NCBI GenBank assembly: GCA_963579025.1
Contig: CAUZFZ010000006.1
Span: forward strand, 1-64,000
Direction of reading: 5' to 3'
DNA from: CAUZFZ01 sp963579025
GTDB taxonomy: Bacteria; Planctomycetota; Planctomycetia; Planctomycetales; Planctomycetaceae
Length of the DNA stretch: 64,000 bases
The number at the start of each line of letters is the position of its first letter. Position 1 is the stretch's first letter. A program made the position numbers and the translations under genes. Below the pieces are notes generated by a model. It worked only from the letters and a program-made list of their open reading frames with translations, was not told the origin of the DNA and did not search any database. Shown in pieces: positions 18,132 through 26,509 of the stretch.

Positions 18132-18157
18132 CGCCCGGCTTCTGGCCGGGCGTTTTT
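18132..18157 (+). terminator. Intrinsic terminator after rplU
   Basis: A perfect 8-bp GC stem (CGCCCGGC / GCCGGGCG) with a short loop is followed by five Ts, 28 bp after the rplU stop codon. A textbook rho-independent terminator. Confidence 0.9.
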
Positions 18158-18401
18158 CGTCAGGTTCGCGGTTCCTGGGTGAGCATCCCTACTTCGATAT
18201 CGCGGCTTCGAACGGCGTCCACTCGACGGGGATGCGAAGCCGGACGAGAAGCTGGCGCCGCATGACCGGTATAACCGGCAGGACACGCTCCAAAGTCTAC
18301 CTCACGGTTGAATCGCTCACGCAGTCCCTCTCGAAGCAGGTCGATAGCTCAAACGGCTACCTCTGGCCGCTCTGACTTTCGAGCTTCGAGGAACTCCGCC
18401 C
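18158..18401. other. Intergenic region before thioredoxin gene
   Basis: These 244 bp follow the rplU terminator and precede the thioredoxin-like gene. No gene or clear regulatory motif is visible; it presumably carries the promoter of the downstream gene. Confidence 0.3.
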
Positions 18402-19394
18402 ATGCGTCATTGCACTCTCGCAGCGCTGCTGCTGATTGTTCCGGCAACTTTTCTGGCTGGGCAGGCTTTGACGCCGCCCGCTTCTCCGGCAACCGGGCGC
18501 TGGTTGACTGACTATGCTCAGGCAAAGGCGGAATCCCGCCGACTGAACATGCCGCTGCTCGTACATTTCTCGGCCGCATGGTGCGGACCATGTCAGGTTA
18601 TGGAACGCGAGACATTGAACTCGCCAGCCGTCCTGGCGGTGTTCGGGCAGGACGTCGTCGGTGTGAAACTCGACTTCGATCGCGATCGAGGACTGGCTGA
18701 CGCGTTTCGGGTGAAGAGCATCCCAGCGGATGTTGTTGTCGCTCCAGACGGCAAGATCCTCGGGCGTCATTCAGGTAAGCAGAAATCCGGCCCCTACACA
18801 GCTGCGTTGAAACACTGGGGCGGGCAGTTTGAGCGTCCCCCGGCTCAGCCTCCGGCCGCTGCCCAACCACTTATGGCAACTTCGGCACAACCGTTCGCGG
18901 CCGGGCCCGAGCTTCAATCGCAACCAGCGTCTCCGCAACGGCGCGTGAATCAACCACAGCGGCTGGGGCCACCAGGGTCGGCAGGACAGCCACCGGGCCA
19001 GGACGTTACGCCAGAGTTGCCACCGCTGATCGGGCTGGACGGTTACAGCCCGGTGCAAATTACTGCTCACCGTCAGTGGGTGAACGGTCAACGAGAGTTC
19101 GCTGCGATCTGGCAGGGAGTTGTGTATTACCTGACCAGCAAAGAGGAGCGGGACCTGTTTATCGCTTCTCCGCACAAGTACGCACCGCGCTTGCTTGGCT
19201 GTGACCCGGTGTCGCTCGCAGAGTCCGGGCGTGCCATTCAGGGCAGCGTCGAATGCGGGGCGTTCTACGACAGCCATCTCTACCTCTTCGAGAATCAGGA
19301 TTCGCGAACTCGCTTCAAGCGCGCCCCGGAGCACTTCCTGACATCACGTCGCCCGGTTACAGCGGCCAACGTCATTGGGCGGCGGCTGTATTAA
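18402..19394 (+). CDS. Secreted thioredoxin-fold protein with C-terminal YHS-like domain
   Basis: A 330-residue protein with an N-terminal signal peptide (about 1-20). A thioredoxin domain follows with the redox motif WCGPC at 60-64 and the cis-Pro context KSIPADVVVAPDG. A Pro/Gln-rich linker (about 140-215) leads to a C-terminal YHS-like region (about 250-315: ITAHRQWVNG, FAAIWQGVVYYLTSKEERDLF, then YAPRLLGCDPVSL). The combination suggests an envelope redox protein that may handle metal-bound or damaged proteins. Transcribed alone after the rplU terminator. Confidence 0.75.
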   Translation: MRHCTLAALLLIVPATFLAGQALTPPASPATGRWLTDYAQAKAESRRLNMPLLVHFSAAWCGPCQVMERETLNSPAVLAVFGQDVVGVKLDFDRDRGLADAFRVKSIPADVVVAPDGKILGRHSGKQKSGPYTAALKHWGGQFERPPAQPPAAAQPLMATSAQPFAAGPELQSQPASPQRRVNQPQRLGPPGSAGQPPGQDVTPELPPLIGLDGYSPVQITAHRQWVNGQREFAAIWQGVVYYLTSKEERDLFIASPHKYAPRLLGCDPVSLAESGRAIQGSVECGAFYDSHLYLFENQDSRTRFKRAPEHFLTSRRPVTAANVIGRRLY

Positions 19395-19453
19395 GACCCT
19401 TCGAACCTGATTTCGACCAACATGTTGTCGCAGGATCGTGCGAGGGCAGAATC

Positions 19454-19581
19454 GATTGATGATTGGCGATTGATGAGTGTTGATTTTCGAAGTGAAGCCA
19501 CGCGGGGGCTGTGACGATTCCAGATGATGGCCAGTTCCGACACTTCGCCAATCGCTAATCATCAATCGCCAATCATCAATC
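19454..19581. repeat. Intergenic element with perfect 23-bp inverted repeats
   Basis: The arm at 19454-19476 (GATTGATGATTGGCGATTGA plus TGA) is the exact reverse complement of 19559-19581. The 82-bp interior has no coding potential. The arms also contain internal GATTGATGATT repetition. It could form a long hairpin in RNA or be a small non-autonomous repeat (MITE-like). It lies between the thioredoxin gene and the hydrolase-like gene, where it may also act as a transcript end. Confidence 0.75.
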
Positions 19582-19708
19582 AATCCAACTGACGCAAAGC
19601 GGCTCTGGCTTACGAGCTTGTCTCAGCCGCTGCGTAGAGTCGTTGTCCCTGGATCAGTACGCTTGATCGTCGGCCCACGCGATCGGCCTCCGGCCAGGGA
19701 GAAATCAA

Positions 19709-21316
19709 ATGACGTTCCGTTGCTGCCTATGCGCCGTGATTGCCGGATGGTTTGCGTGTCTGCAGGCGACCAGTGCCGTACCTGAAGAGCCCATCCAAAT
19801 CGGCTTCGAGCCGCAATTCGTGTTCGACAACTGGGTCGTCGATAACCACTGGGCCATTCGCTACAAGCGACAGGCGGTGAAACGTGTGTTTCACCAGGCG
19901 ACGCCATACACAGGCAACCCGATCCTTAGCGGTGATCAGCCAAGCCATTTGTGGGCCGCGCGTGACCCCGAGTCCGGGAAGTTCCGCATTTACTATCAGG
20001 CGAACTTTCGGCGTGACAGGAAGCCCGGCGAGTCGGGCGGTCAGTACACGACACTGATCGCGTACGCCGAGTCGGACGACGGGCTGGAGTGGGTCAGGCC
20101 AGACCTGAAACTCTTTCCCTGGCATCAGGCCCAACCGAGCAACGTCGTTGTCGCGCGAGTTAATGAGCCGCGGACACAGACGTCGGCTCCCGTGCTGCTG
20201 GAGGTTCCGCAGGATGATCGTCGAGGTTTCCGCTGGCTGATGCTCTACCGTGCCAAGGGCCGAGGAGTCGGCGATTTCAGTGGCATCCGCATCATTGGAT
20301 CACGGGACGGCGTTCACTGGGATGCCGACAGCGACACACGAATCGCCCATCTGCACAGCGACTGCCACAACACAATCTCGTACGACCCTCGACGGAAGCG
20401 ATATGTGATGTTCTGTCGCGGCAAGCACATGTATCGGGCATTCGGTGACGAGATGATTGACACCGGAGCGTCGCGTCGCGTTGCTCGCATGACGAGCCCT
20501 GCTCTCTGGACGGATTGGCTGGACGGTCAGACGCCGCAGACGGTGATGGTCCCGGACGAGGTCGATAGTGAGACGCACTTCAACTTCTTTTATGGCATGC
20601 CGACCGTCTACCGCTACGGAGTCTATTGGGGCGGTTTGCAGCCGTTCCGCATGAACGACTTCATTCACTCCGAGCTAACCGTGAGCCGAGACGGCGAGCA
20701 CTTCGAGCGTTTCGCCGGGCGTCCGCCAGTGATCCCGTACGGTGACGAAGGCCAGTGGGACGACACGATGATCTTCGCGTGTCCGGCCTGGATCGAAGTG
20801 GGCGACGAGTGGTGGCTGTACTACAGCGGATGGGACGGCCCGCATGGAACTGCCGAACGGACGGGCGGCATTGGATTGGCCCGCATCCGACGGGAAGGTT
20901 TCGTTTCCCTGCGAGGGCCGCGTGATGGCGGAGTCGTCTGCACTCGAACACTGCAGTGGCCCGGCGGCGATCTGGTCATCAACGCGGACGCCTCGGCGGG
21001 TGAGGTTAAGGTGCGCGTCTCTGACGCCCGCCGTCGACCGGTCGAGGGGTTTGACTATGACGAGTGCGAGACGTTCTCTGGAAACTCAGTCACTCACACG
21101 GTTACTTGGGCGGGCAACTCGTTGAGCTCGCTGCGTGGCCGCGTGATCCGGCTTGAGTTTTACCTGGACGACGCCGACCTGTATTCGTTCCGCGCAGCCC
21201 CAGTTCAGAACGGCACATCCGGCGATGAATCGTCATCAAACGGGTCGTCATCCAGTTCGTCGTCGTCATCGTCCAGCTCGTCATCGAGATCGGGATGCAA
21301 CGGGTCGCCAGGCTGA
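19709..21316 (+). CDS. Secreted glycoside-hydrolase-like beta-propeller protein
   Basis: A 535-residue protein with a signal peptide (about 1-24). The body has repeated blades typical of five-bladed propellers of the GH32/43/130 type: LWAARDPESGKFRIYYQAN, YAESDDGLEWVRPDL, GSRDGVHWDADSDTRIAH, YDPRRKRYVMFCRG and PAWIEVGDEWWLYYSGWDG. The C-terminal beta domain (about 420-505) ends LEFYLDDADLYSFRAAP. The last 35 residues are a Ser run that is simply the antisense of the acidic tail of the convergent MoxR gene, so the natural stop may have been lost. Probably acts on an external carbohydrate; catalytic residues cannot be assigned. Confidence 0.65.
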   Translation: MTFRCCLCAVIAGWFACLQATSAVPEEPIQIGFEPQFVFDNWVVDNHWAIRYKRQAVKRVFHQATPYTGNPILSGDQPSHLWAARDPESGKFRIYYQANFRRDRKPGESGGQYTTLIAYAESDDGLEWVRPDLKLFPWHQAQPSNVVVARVNEPRTQTSAPVLLEVPQDDRRGFRWLMLYRAKGRGVGDFSGIRIIGSRDGVHWDADSDTRIAHLHSDCHNTISYDPRRKRYVMFCRGKHMYRAFGDEMIDTGASRRVARMTSPALWTDWLDGQTPQTVMVPDEVDSETHFNFFYGMPTVYRYGVYWGGLQPFRMNDFIHSELTVSRDGEHFERFAGRPPVIPYGDEGQWDDTMIFACPAWIEVGDEWWLYYSGWDGPHGTAERTGGIGLARIRREGFVSLRGPRDGGVVCTRTLQWPGGDLVINADASAGEVKVRVSDARRRPVEGFDYDECETFSGNSVTHTVTWAGNSLSSLRGRVIRLEFYLDDADLYSFRAAPVQNGTSGDESSSNGSSSSSSSSSSSSSSRSGCNGSPG

Positions 21317-22212
21317 AAGAAGAAATCGCCGAGCCCCATGGGAACCATGTCGCCACCCAGTGACTGACTGCGACGGTCAGCAAGCGTCGACAGGTCGAGC
21401 GCATCGTCTCCGAGGCAGCGTTGCAACGCATCTCGCCAGACTTCATCGCGTCCCAGCGGATGGTCGGGTGACTGCGCAAGTCGCTTCAGCGCGTACCGCA
21501 GCACGTTGATGCCATCCCGCGTCGAAAAGTCGAGCTTCAACGCGTGTGCCTGTTGCAGAAAGTCCACCGTCAGCGCGAGCATGTCGTCGTTGGCGAATGG
21601 AAGATGGTATTTCAGAATCGCCAGTTCGTCGTCCCGGTTGGGAGCCTCCAGCGTCAGCGTGGGCTGCAGACGGCTGAGGATGTAGTCCGGAATCTCGAAC
21701 GTGGATTCGTCGTCGTTCATCGTGACCGCACAGCGAAAATCCGCATGAGCGGGAATGGTGATTCCAGCGACGATCGATTCGACGTAACGCCGATGATCCA
21801 GCAACGGAGCCAGACTCGCCCACGACTTTTCATTCATGCGGTTGCCTTCGTCCAGCAGGCAGACACCGCCGCGAATCATCGCAGTCACCAGTGGCGAAGC
21901 GTGGTACTTGATGCGTCCGTCATCCGCGAGCACGGGCGTGACCAGCAAATCCTCGGGACGCGTGTCCGCAGTGCACTGATAGATATACAGCTCCTGCTCA
22001 CGAGCAGCGGCAGCGGCGATTGCGAGCGTCGTTTTCCCGATACCGGGGACACCAAGCACTCGTGGAGCGAGCGGCAGGTCCTTCTCATCGACGACGATCC
22101 AGCAGGCCAGCAATTGCCGCAGGGATTCGTCCTGGCCGATCCAGTGCCCTGCAGACCGATCGGGCTGGCTGAGAGTCAGACTCACGCCATCTATCGCTAC
22201 CTGTTCCGTCAT
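21205..22212 (-). CDS. MoxR-type AAA+ ATPase
   Basis: A 335-residue AAA+ ATPase of the MoxR/AAA_5 group. It shows IGQDESLRQLLACWIV, Walker A GVPGIGKTTLA, Walker B GGVCLLDEGNRM, and a sensor-1 context with FRCAVTMNDDESTFEIP, followed by arginine-finger-like LSRLQPTLTLEAP. The C-terminal 30 residues are a nearly pure Asp/Glu/Leu run. MoxR proteins act as chaperone-like ATPases, usually with a vWA-domain partner. No vWA gene is adjacent here. The 3' end overlaps the convergent hydrolase-like gene by 112 bp. Confidence 0.75.
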   Translation of the reverse strand: MTEQVAIDGVSLTLSQPDRSAGHWIGQDESLRQLLACWIVVDEKDLPLAPRVLGVPGIGKTTLAIAAAAAREQELYIYQCTADTRPEDLLVTPVLADDGRIKYHASPLVTAMIRGGVCLLDEGNRMNEKSWASLAPLLDHRRYVESIVAGITIPAHADFRCAVTMNDDESTFEIPDYILSRLQPTLTLEAPNRDDELAILKYHLPFANDDMLALTVDFLQQAHALKLDFSTRDGINVLRYALKRLAQSPDHPLGRDEVWRDALQRCLGDDALDLSTLADRRSQSLGGDMVPMGLGDFFFQPGDPLHPDLDDELDDDDDELDDDPFDDDSSPDVPF

Positions 22213-22836
22213 CGTCTACCTGTTGGACCGGAGTAAACCTGATTGGAAATCGCGTCGACAGTAGTTGCCGTTAGTGCCAAGAGAACTCCCGGTGTTCCGA
22301 GCGTCGAGCCGATGCCGGACAACAATTCACGTGACTGCACGCATTTGAGACGGTTGTATGGAAACCGTGCGGACACACGATACCGAATCGGACGGCAGAT
22401 CTCCCCTCGGTCCAGACATCGCAAACGCCCCGCTTCCGCCAACTGATGCCCACGTATCGGCCGGCCGCTGAGTTTCTGCCCGCAGGCCGAGAACAGACTC
22501 TCGTCTTCAGGTCTCCGTTGCTCGCATGAGTAGCTCTGGCGTGCCTCCCGGGCTGGCGAAATCGCCTTCTGCGACATCGCGTTCCCTTTGCCCTGGCCGG
22601 ACCGTGCGGACTGATCCGCCATGTACCGGTAAGCCGCAAATTCGACTTCGCCCAACAAACCCACGCCTTAGGGTTGATATGACGTGAATGCGGGATACAT
22701 TGATGTGTCAAGTCCCGTGATCACGGGATTTGGCTGCGGCTACCCGCGGTACGGAAAAGTCGAGGATCGTTTGTCCTATTGAGTCCGGTGTTCGGGCTGA
22801 ATCGTTTTTGCTACCCAGCTATCGGGAGACCAGTCC
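22213..22836. other. Intergenic region between MoxR and DUF1559 genes
   Basis: This 624-bp region is divergent between the MoxR gene (minus) and the DUF1559 gene (plus). An open minus-strand frame at 22209-22664 overlaps the MoxR start by 4 nt (ATGA), which would fit translational coupling. Its 151-residue product has no recognisable domain and unconvincing composition, so I do not call it a gene. The promoter of the DUF1559 gene should lie near 22700-22830. Confidence 0.35.
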
Positions 22837-23862
22837 ATGAAACGCGCGAAGAAGGGATTTACTCTGATCGAGTTACTGGTGGTCATCGCCATCATTGCAA
22901 TCCTGATCGCCTTGCTGCTACCGGCCGTACAGCAGGCTCGTGAAGCGGCTCGAAGGTCACAGTGCAAGAACAACCTGAAACAGCTCGGTCTGGCCTTGCA
23001 CAACTACCACGATGTGAACAACGCCCTTCCGCCGGGTTACATCGAGGGTCTCGTGCCCGGCAACAACGGGTTCGGCTGGAACCAGCACATTCTGTCGTAC
23101 TTCGACCAGGGACCTCTGTTCGATAAGTTCAATGCCAATATCCCTCTCAACATTGCTCCGAATAACTTGCAGGCTGCCGCTGTTCTGACTCAGGTTCGCT
23201 GCCCATCCGATGTTGGACCCGAGCAGGACTCCAACAACGGTGCTGGAACCCGAATTGACAGCATGGGAACTTCCAATTACCCGGCTAACTTCGGCGTTGG
23301 ATTGCCAAGTGGCTCTCTGACTCCAACGGTCGTCCAGGGAGTCTTCGGCCGGAACACGAAAGTTCGTTTTCGTGATCTGAAAGACGGTAGCTCGAACGTC
23401 ATGTTCGTCGGTGAACGACGTATGCCGCGCCTGTGTACGGGCCCCTGGCTTGGTCCGCAGGGTTCCTACTGCACGTTCTGGGCGGGTGTTGGCCCGACTG
23501 GCCCGGCGCTGACTAACGTTGCCTCGTCGAACCCTGAACTGAACCAGATCATGGGTACGACGAACCAACTGTTACTCGATACGACCACTCCACGGAGTGG
23601 TCCATCGACACTGCTTACTGCCGCGACTATCGTGAAAATCAACCGCCTGGCGCTTAACCAGGGTACCGGCATCGCCGGACTCACTCCCCTCAGTGGCCAG
23701 TTTGCTGACACAGTTACCGTCGGCTTCAGCAGTTGGCACACAGGTGGTATGCAGGCACTTCTCGGCGACGGTACGGTCCGTATGATCAATGAGAACATTG
23801 ACGTCAACACGTACCAGAATCTCTCGCGTCGTTCAGATGGCGAGACTCTCGGAGAATTCTGA
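22837..23862 (+). CDS. DUF1559 prepilin-like protein
   Basis: A 341-residue protein with a type IV pilin/pseudopilin N-terminus: KKGFTLIELLVVIAIIAIL with the cleavage Gly before Phe and Glu at +5, then LLLPAVQQAREAARRSQC. The DUF1559 domain follows (NNLKQLGLALHNYHD; C-terminal HTGGMQALLGDGTVRMI). Planctomycetes encode dozens of these. They are probably processed by a prepilin peptidase and anchored in the inner membrane or assembled; the precise role is unknown. Ends at a strong terminator. Confidence 0.92.
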   Translation: MKRAKKGFTLIELLVVIAIIAILIALLLPAVQQAREAARRSQCKNNLKQLGLALHNYHDVNNALPPGYIEGLVPGNNGFGWNQHILSYFDQGPLFDKFNANIPLNIAPNNLQAAAVLTQVRCPSDVGPEQDSNNGAGTRIDSMGTSNYPANFGVGLPSGSLTPTVVQGVFGRNTKVRFRDLKDGSSNVMFVGERRMPRLCTGPWLGPQGSYCTFWAGVGPTGPALTNVASSNPELNQIMGTTNQLLLDTTTPRSGPSTLLTAATIVKINRLALNQGTGIAGLTPLSGQFADTVTVGFSSWHTGGMQALLGDGTVRMINENIDVNTYQNLSRRSDGETLGEF

Positions 23863-23897
23863 TCTGCGACAATCCGACAAACGGAAAAAGTGAACGA

Positions 23898-23930
23898 CGC
23901 CGACCTGTCACTGACAGGTCGGCGTTTTTT
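23898..23930 (+). terminator. Intrinsic terminator after DUF1559 gene
   Basis: A perfect hairpin with 12-13-bp arms (CGCCGACCTGTCA, then TGACAGGTCGGCG) is followed by six Ts, 36 bp after the stop codon. Confidence 0.92.
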
Positions 23931-24156
23931 GTTCGGTCATGCGTGTCCTCCGCAAGCGATCGAGCGCTCCGAGCGAATGCGGAGCGGACCAGCATTGCCG
24001 ATTCCGTTGACGTTGCCTCTAATCCAGTCAATCGATCAACGATCATTGATTCGTTGGCCGTCCTTTCGCCAGACTGTACTGGTTTGAGTGACCCCACCCG
24101 CCTCGACAACTCTCTTCCCCGGAGCCCCACCTGTCGAAGCCAGGAGTTTTGTCTCG

Positions 24157-25359
24157 ATGCGACTCGCTGCGTTTCTGCTCTCTGCCGCGATTTGTGCCGC
24201 GATCGGCTGGGTGATCTATCAGGATTCACTCGCATCGACGGTAACCGAACCCAAGGCCAAAGAGGCGGAAGTCGTTGCCGTGGCCGCGGCTCCCGTCAGT
24301 GAGCAGACAGTCGAGGATCGCGTTGAGCTCGTTGGCGGGCTGGAGGCAGTGACTCAAGTGGCGATTCGCTCGCGCGTCAGTGGATATCTGACGGGACTGG
24401 AATTTGATGTGGGCGATCCCGTCGACATGGACGTCGTCGTCGTTGAGCTGGACGACAAGACCACTCAAGAGCTGTTGAGCCGAGCAACGGCTGCCGAACG
24501 GGTCGCGCAGGCCCAACTGGACGCACAGAAGTCCCGGGAAGAGCAGGCGCAGCGGCAGGTGGAACGCTACCGCGCGTTGGGTAGATCAGGTGTCAGTACC
24601 GATCAGCAGCTTGAAGACGCGGAATCCGCCTGGGCGGTGGCAAGAGCTGAAGTGAAACTGGAAGAGGCTCGCCTGAGCCAGGCGCAAGCCGACCTGGAAC
24701 GAAGCCGACTGACACTGGAAGAGTTGCAGATTCGATCACCGGTCAGTGGTTTCGTGGCGGAACGCAATGTTGAAGTGGGCGACCTGGCACGGGCCGAAGA
24801 CATCCTGCTCCGTATCGTTGATCTGAGCACAGTACGCACGGTCGTCAACGTGGTGGAACGCGACTATGGCAAGGTGCGCGTTGGCCAGCAGGCCACCATT
24901 CGCGTCGATGCCGTTCCGGCCAAATCATTTCCTGGAATCGTCGTCAGTAAGGCTCCAGTGCTGGATCCGGGGACTCGAACCGCTCGCGTGATGATCGAGA
25001 TCAGGAATCCGGACCTGCTGCTGAGACCAGGCATGCACGCCCGCGTGACGATCGTCGCGGACCGGCATCGCGACGCTCTCGTGATTCCGCTGTCTGCAAT
25101 GCTGGAACGAGACGGCGAGCAGTTTGTTTTTGAAGTCGACGCCGATTCAACCGCCCGTCGCCGAACGGTCAGCACGGGAATCCGGGATGGCGATGTCATC
25201 GAAGTGCGGCAGGGGCTGAGCCCCGAATCCCGCGTCATCACGCTGGGCAGCCGACTGGTGCAGGACGGTTCGCTTCTGGACGTCAGTCCGGACACGTCGA
25301 TCGTCCAGGCACCCGTCAAGCAGTCGACCGACCGTTCTGACTCGGCGACCGGCGAGTAG
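24157..25359 (+). CDS. RND efflux periplasmic adaptor (membrane fusion protein)
   Basis: A 400-residue HlyD/AcrA-type adaptor. The ATG at 24157 (MRLAAFLLSAAICAAIGWV) is chosen because it opens an N-terminal signal/anchor; an in-frame GTG at 24088 would add a poor leader. A lipoyl/barrel-sandwich half (VAIRSRVSGYLTGLEFDVGDPV) leads to a long coiled-coil hairpin (about 105-195), the second half (IRSPVSGFVAERNVEVGDLA), then beta-barrel and membrane-proximal domains (HARVTIVADRHRDALVIPLSAML). It would link an inner-membrane RND pump to an outer-membrane channel, but neither partner is next to it; the downstream gene is convergent pgsA. Confidence 0.85.
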   Translation: MRLAAFLLSAAICAAIGWVIYQDSLASTVTEPKAKEAEVVAVAAAPVSEQTVEDRVELVGGLEAVTQVAIRSRVSGYLTGLEFDVGDPVDMDVVVVELDDKTTQELLSRATAAERVAQAQLDAQKSREEQAQRQVERYRALGRSGVSTDQQLEDAESAWAVARAEVKLEEARLSQAQADLERSRLTLEELQIRSPVSGFVAERNVEVGDLARAEDILLRIVDLSTVRTVVNVVERDYGKVRVGQQATIRVDAVPAKSFPGIVVSKAPVLDPGTRTARVMIEIRNPDLLLRPGMHARVTIVADRHRDALVIPLSAMLERDGEQFVFEVDADSTARRRTVSTGIRDGDVIEVRQGLSPESRVITLGSRLVQDGSLLDVSPDTSIVQAPVKQSTDRSDSATGE

Positions 25360-25425
25360 CTTCGAAGCAGCACTACGAACCGACCTGCTCGGACACACTC
25401 AGGCAGCGCGACCGAATCGCGCCTC

Positions 25426-26061
25426 TCATGCAGCCGGGCCGCGCAGCATCTGAAAGCCACGCCACGCATACACCAGACCGCTGTAGGTGGTGACCGCGAC
25501 GGCCAGCCAGAGCAGAATGTCCCGCGCCAGAATGAAGGACGCGACTTGCTCAAATTCCGGGCTCAACGAGAGCAGGCTGGCAATCACTGCCACGCACTGC
25601 AGAGCCATCTTGATCTTTCCGCTCCAGGTGGCCGAGAAGTCCTGGCCGCTTTGTTCGAGGAACGAACGCAGGCCGGTGACAAACATCTCGCGACCGATCA
25701 CGGCCATGACCATCCACGAATTCACACCCGACGTGCCCGACTTTTCCAGCAGAAACACGAATGCTCCGCAAACAATGATCTTGTCGACAAACGGATCGAG
25801 AATGCGTCCTAACGTTGTCACAAGTCCATACTTGCGCGCGATGTACCCGTCGAGGAAATCGGTGGCCGCAGCGACGGCGAACAGCACGGCCGATTCAATC
25901 CAGAAACCCTCGACATAGATCAGCCCAAACAGCACGAACGCAAGCAACAAACGACTGAGCGTGATCAGGTTCGGGGCATTCAGCGATTTTCGATCGATCG
26001 GAGCGGGCGCCTGAGGCGGCGGGCTGACGACAGGCGTTTTGTGGTCACTCGTATCCGGCAT
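25426..26061 (-). CDS. pgsA: CDP-diacylglycerol--glycerol-3-phosphate 3-phosphatidyltransferase
   Basis: A 211-residue integral membrane enzyme with the CDP-alcohol phosphotransferase signature (DFLDGYIARKYGLVTTLGRI followed by LDPFVDK; all the Asp/Gly/Ala-Arg positions are conserved). It makes phosphatidylglycerol phosphate in anionic phospholipid synthesis. The ATG at 26061 (MPDTSDHK) is preferred; the frame is open to 26151 but that extension is Cys-rich and unlike the family. A Pro-rich cytosolic leader (VVSPPPQAPAPIDR) precedes NAPNLITLSRLLLA, the usual family start, and about five membrane helices follow. Confidence 0.88.
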   Translation of the reverse strand: MPDTSDHKTPVVSPPPQAPAPIDRKSLNAPNLITLSRLLLAFVLFGLIYVEGFWIESAVLFAVAAATDFLDGYIARKYGLVTTLGRILDPFVDKIIVCGAFVFLLEKSGTSGVNSWMVMAVIGREMFVTGLRSFLEQSGQDFSATWSGKIKMALQCVAVIASLLSLSPEFEQVASFILARDILLWLAVAVTTYSGLVYAWRGFQMLRGPAA

Positions 26062-26509
26062 CGGTGCTGCGGACTGCTCAATGATCGAAAGGGCAACGCA
26101 ACGACACGCCGTTGCACGACGCGGGCAAGTGTCGCAGATTGATCCGATCAATCAACACCGTCCGAAGATGGGAATATTCCGCCAACGGCAGCAACGAACT
26201 GATCAGCCGTGCGCGCAGGCACGCGGACAATCGAAAAACCGGGCTCTTAACCACACGCACCGGTAACCCCTTACGCTTCCGACGCCCAGGGTGTCCGAGT
26301 CGCCAACGGCTGGTCTCGTCTGGTTCTTTCGATCACATCGATTTTTCGGAATCTGCTCGTTCATCCGGTAGTGAGCTTTACACGGTCGGTGCCGTGTGCC
26401 GATCTGGACAATGGTGCGGTCCTGCGTACCGCGATTCCAGGGAGGGAGTCGCAACCGGGCGGCGATAGCGGCCGGAATATTCCGCTGACGGACCAGAGGG
26501 GGAGACAGA
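26062..26509. promoter_or_regulatory. Divergent intergenic region, pgsA / envelope protein
   Basis: This 448-bp region separates pgsA (minus) from the His-rich envelope protein gene (plus). It should contain both promoters. No gene or clear motif is visible. A GAGGGGGAGACAG stretch just before 26510 serves as a ribosome binding site. Confidence 0.4.

Noticed and set aside
22209..22664. 151-codon gene upstream of MoxR
   Set aside because: ATGA overlap is suggestive, but the product has unconvincing composition and no recognisable family.
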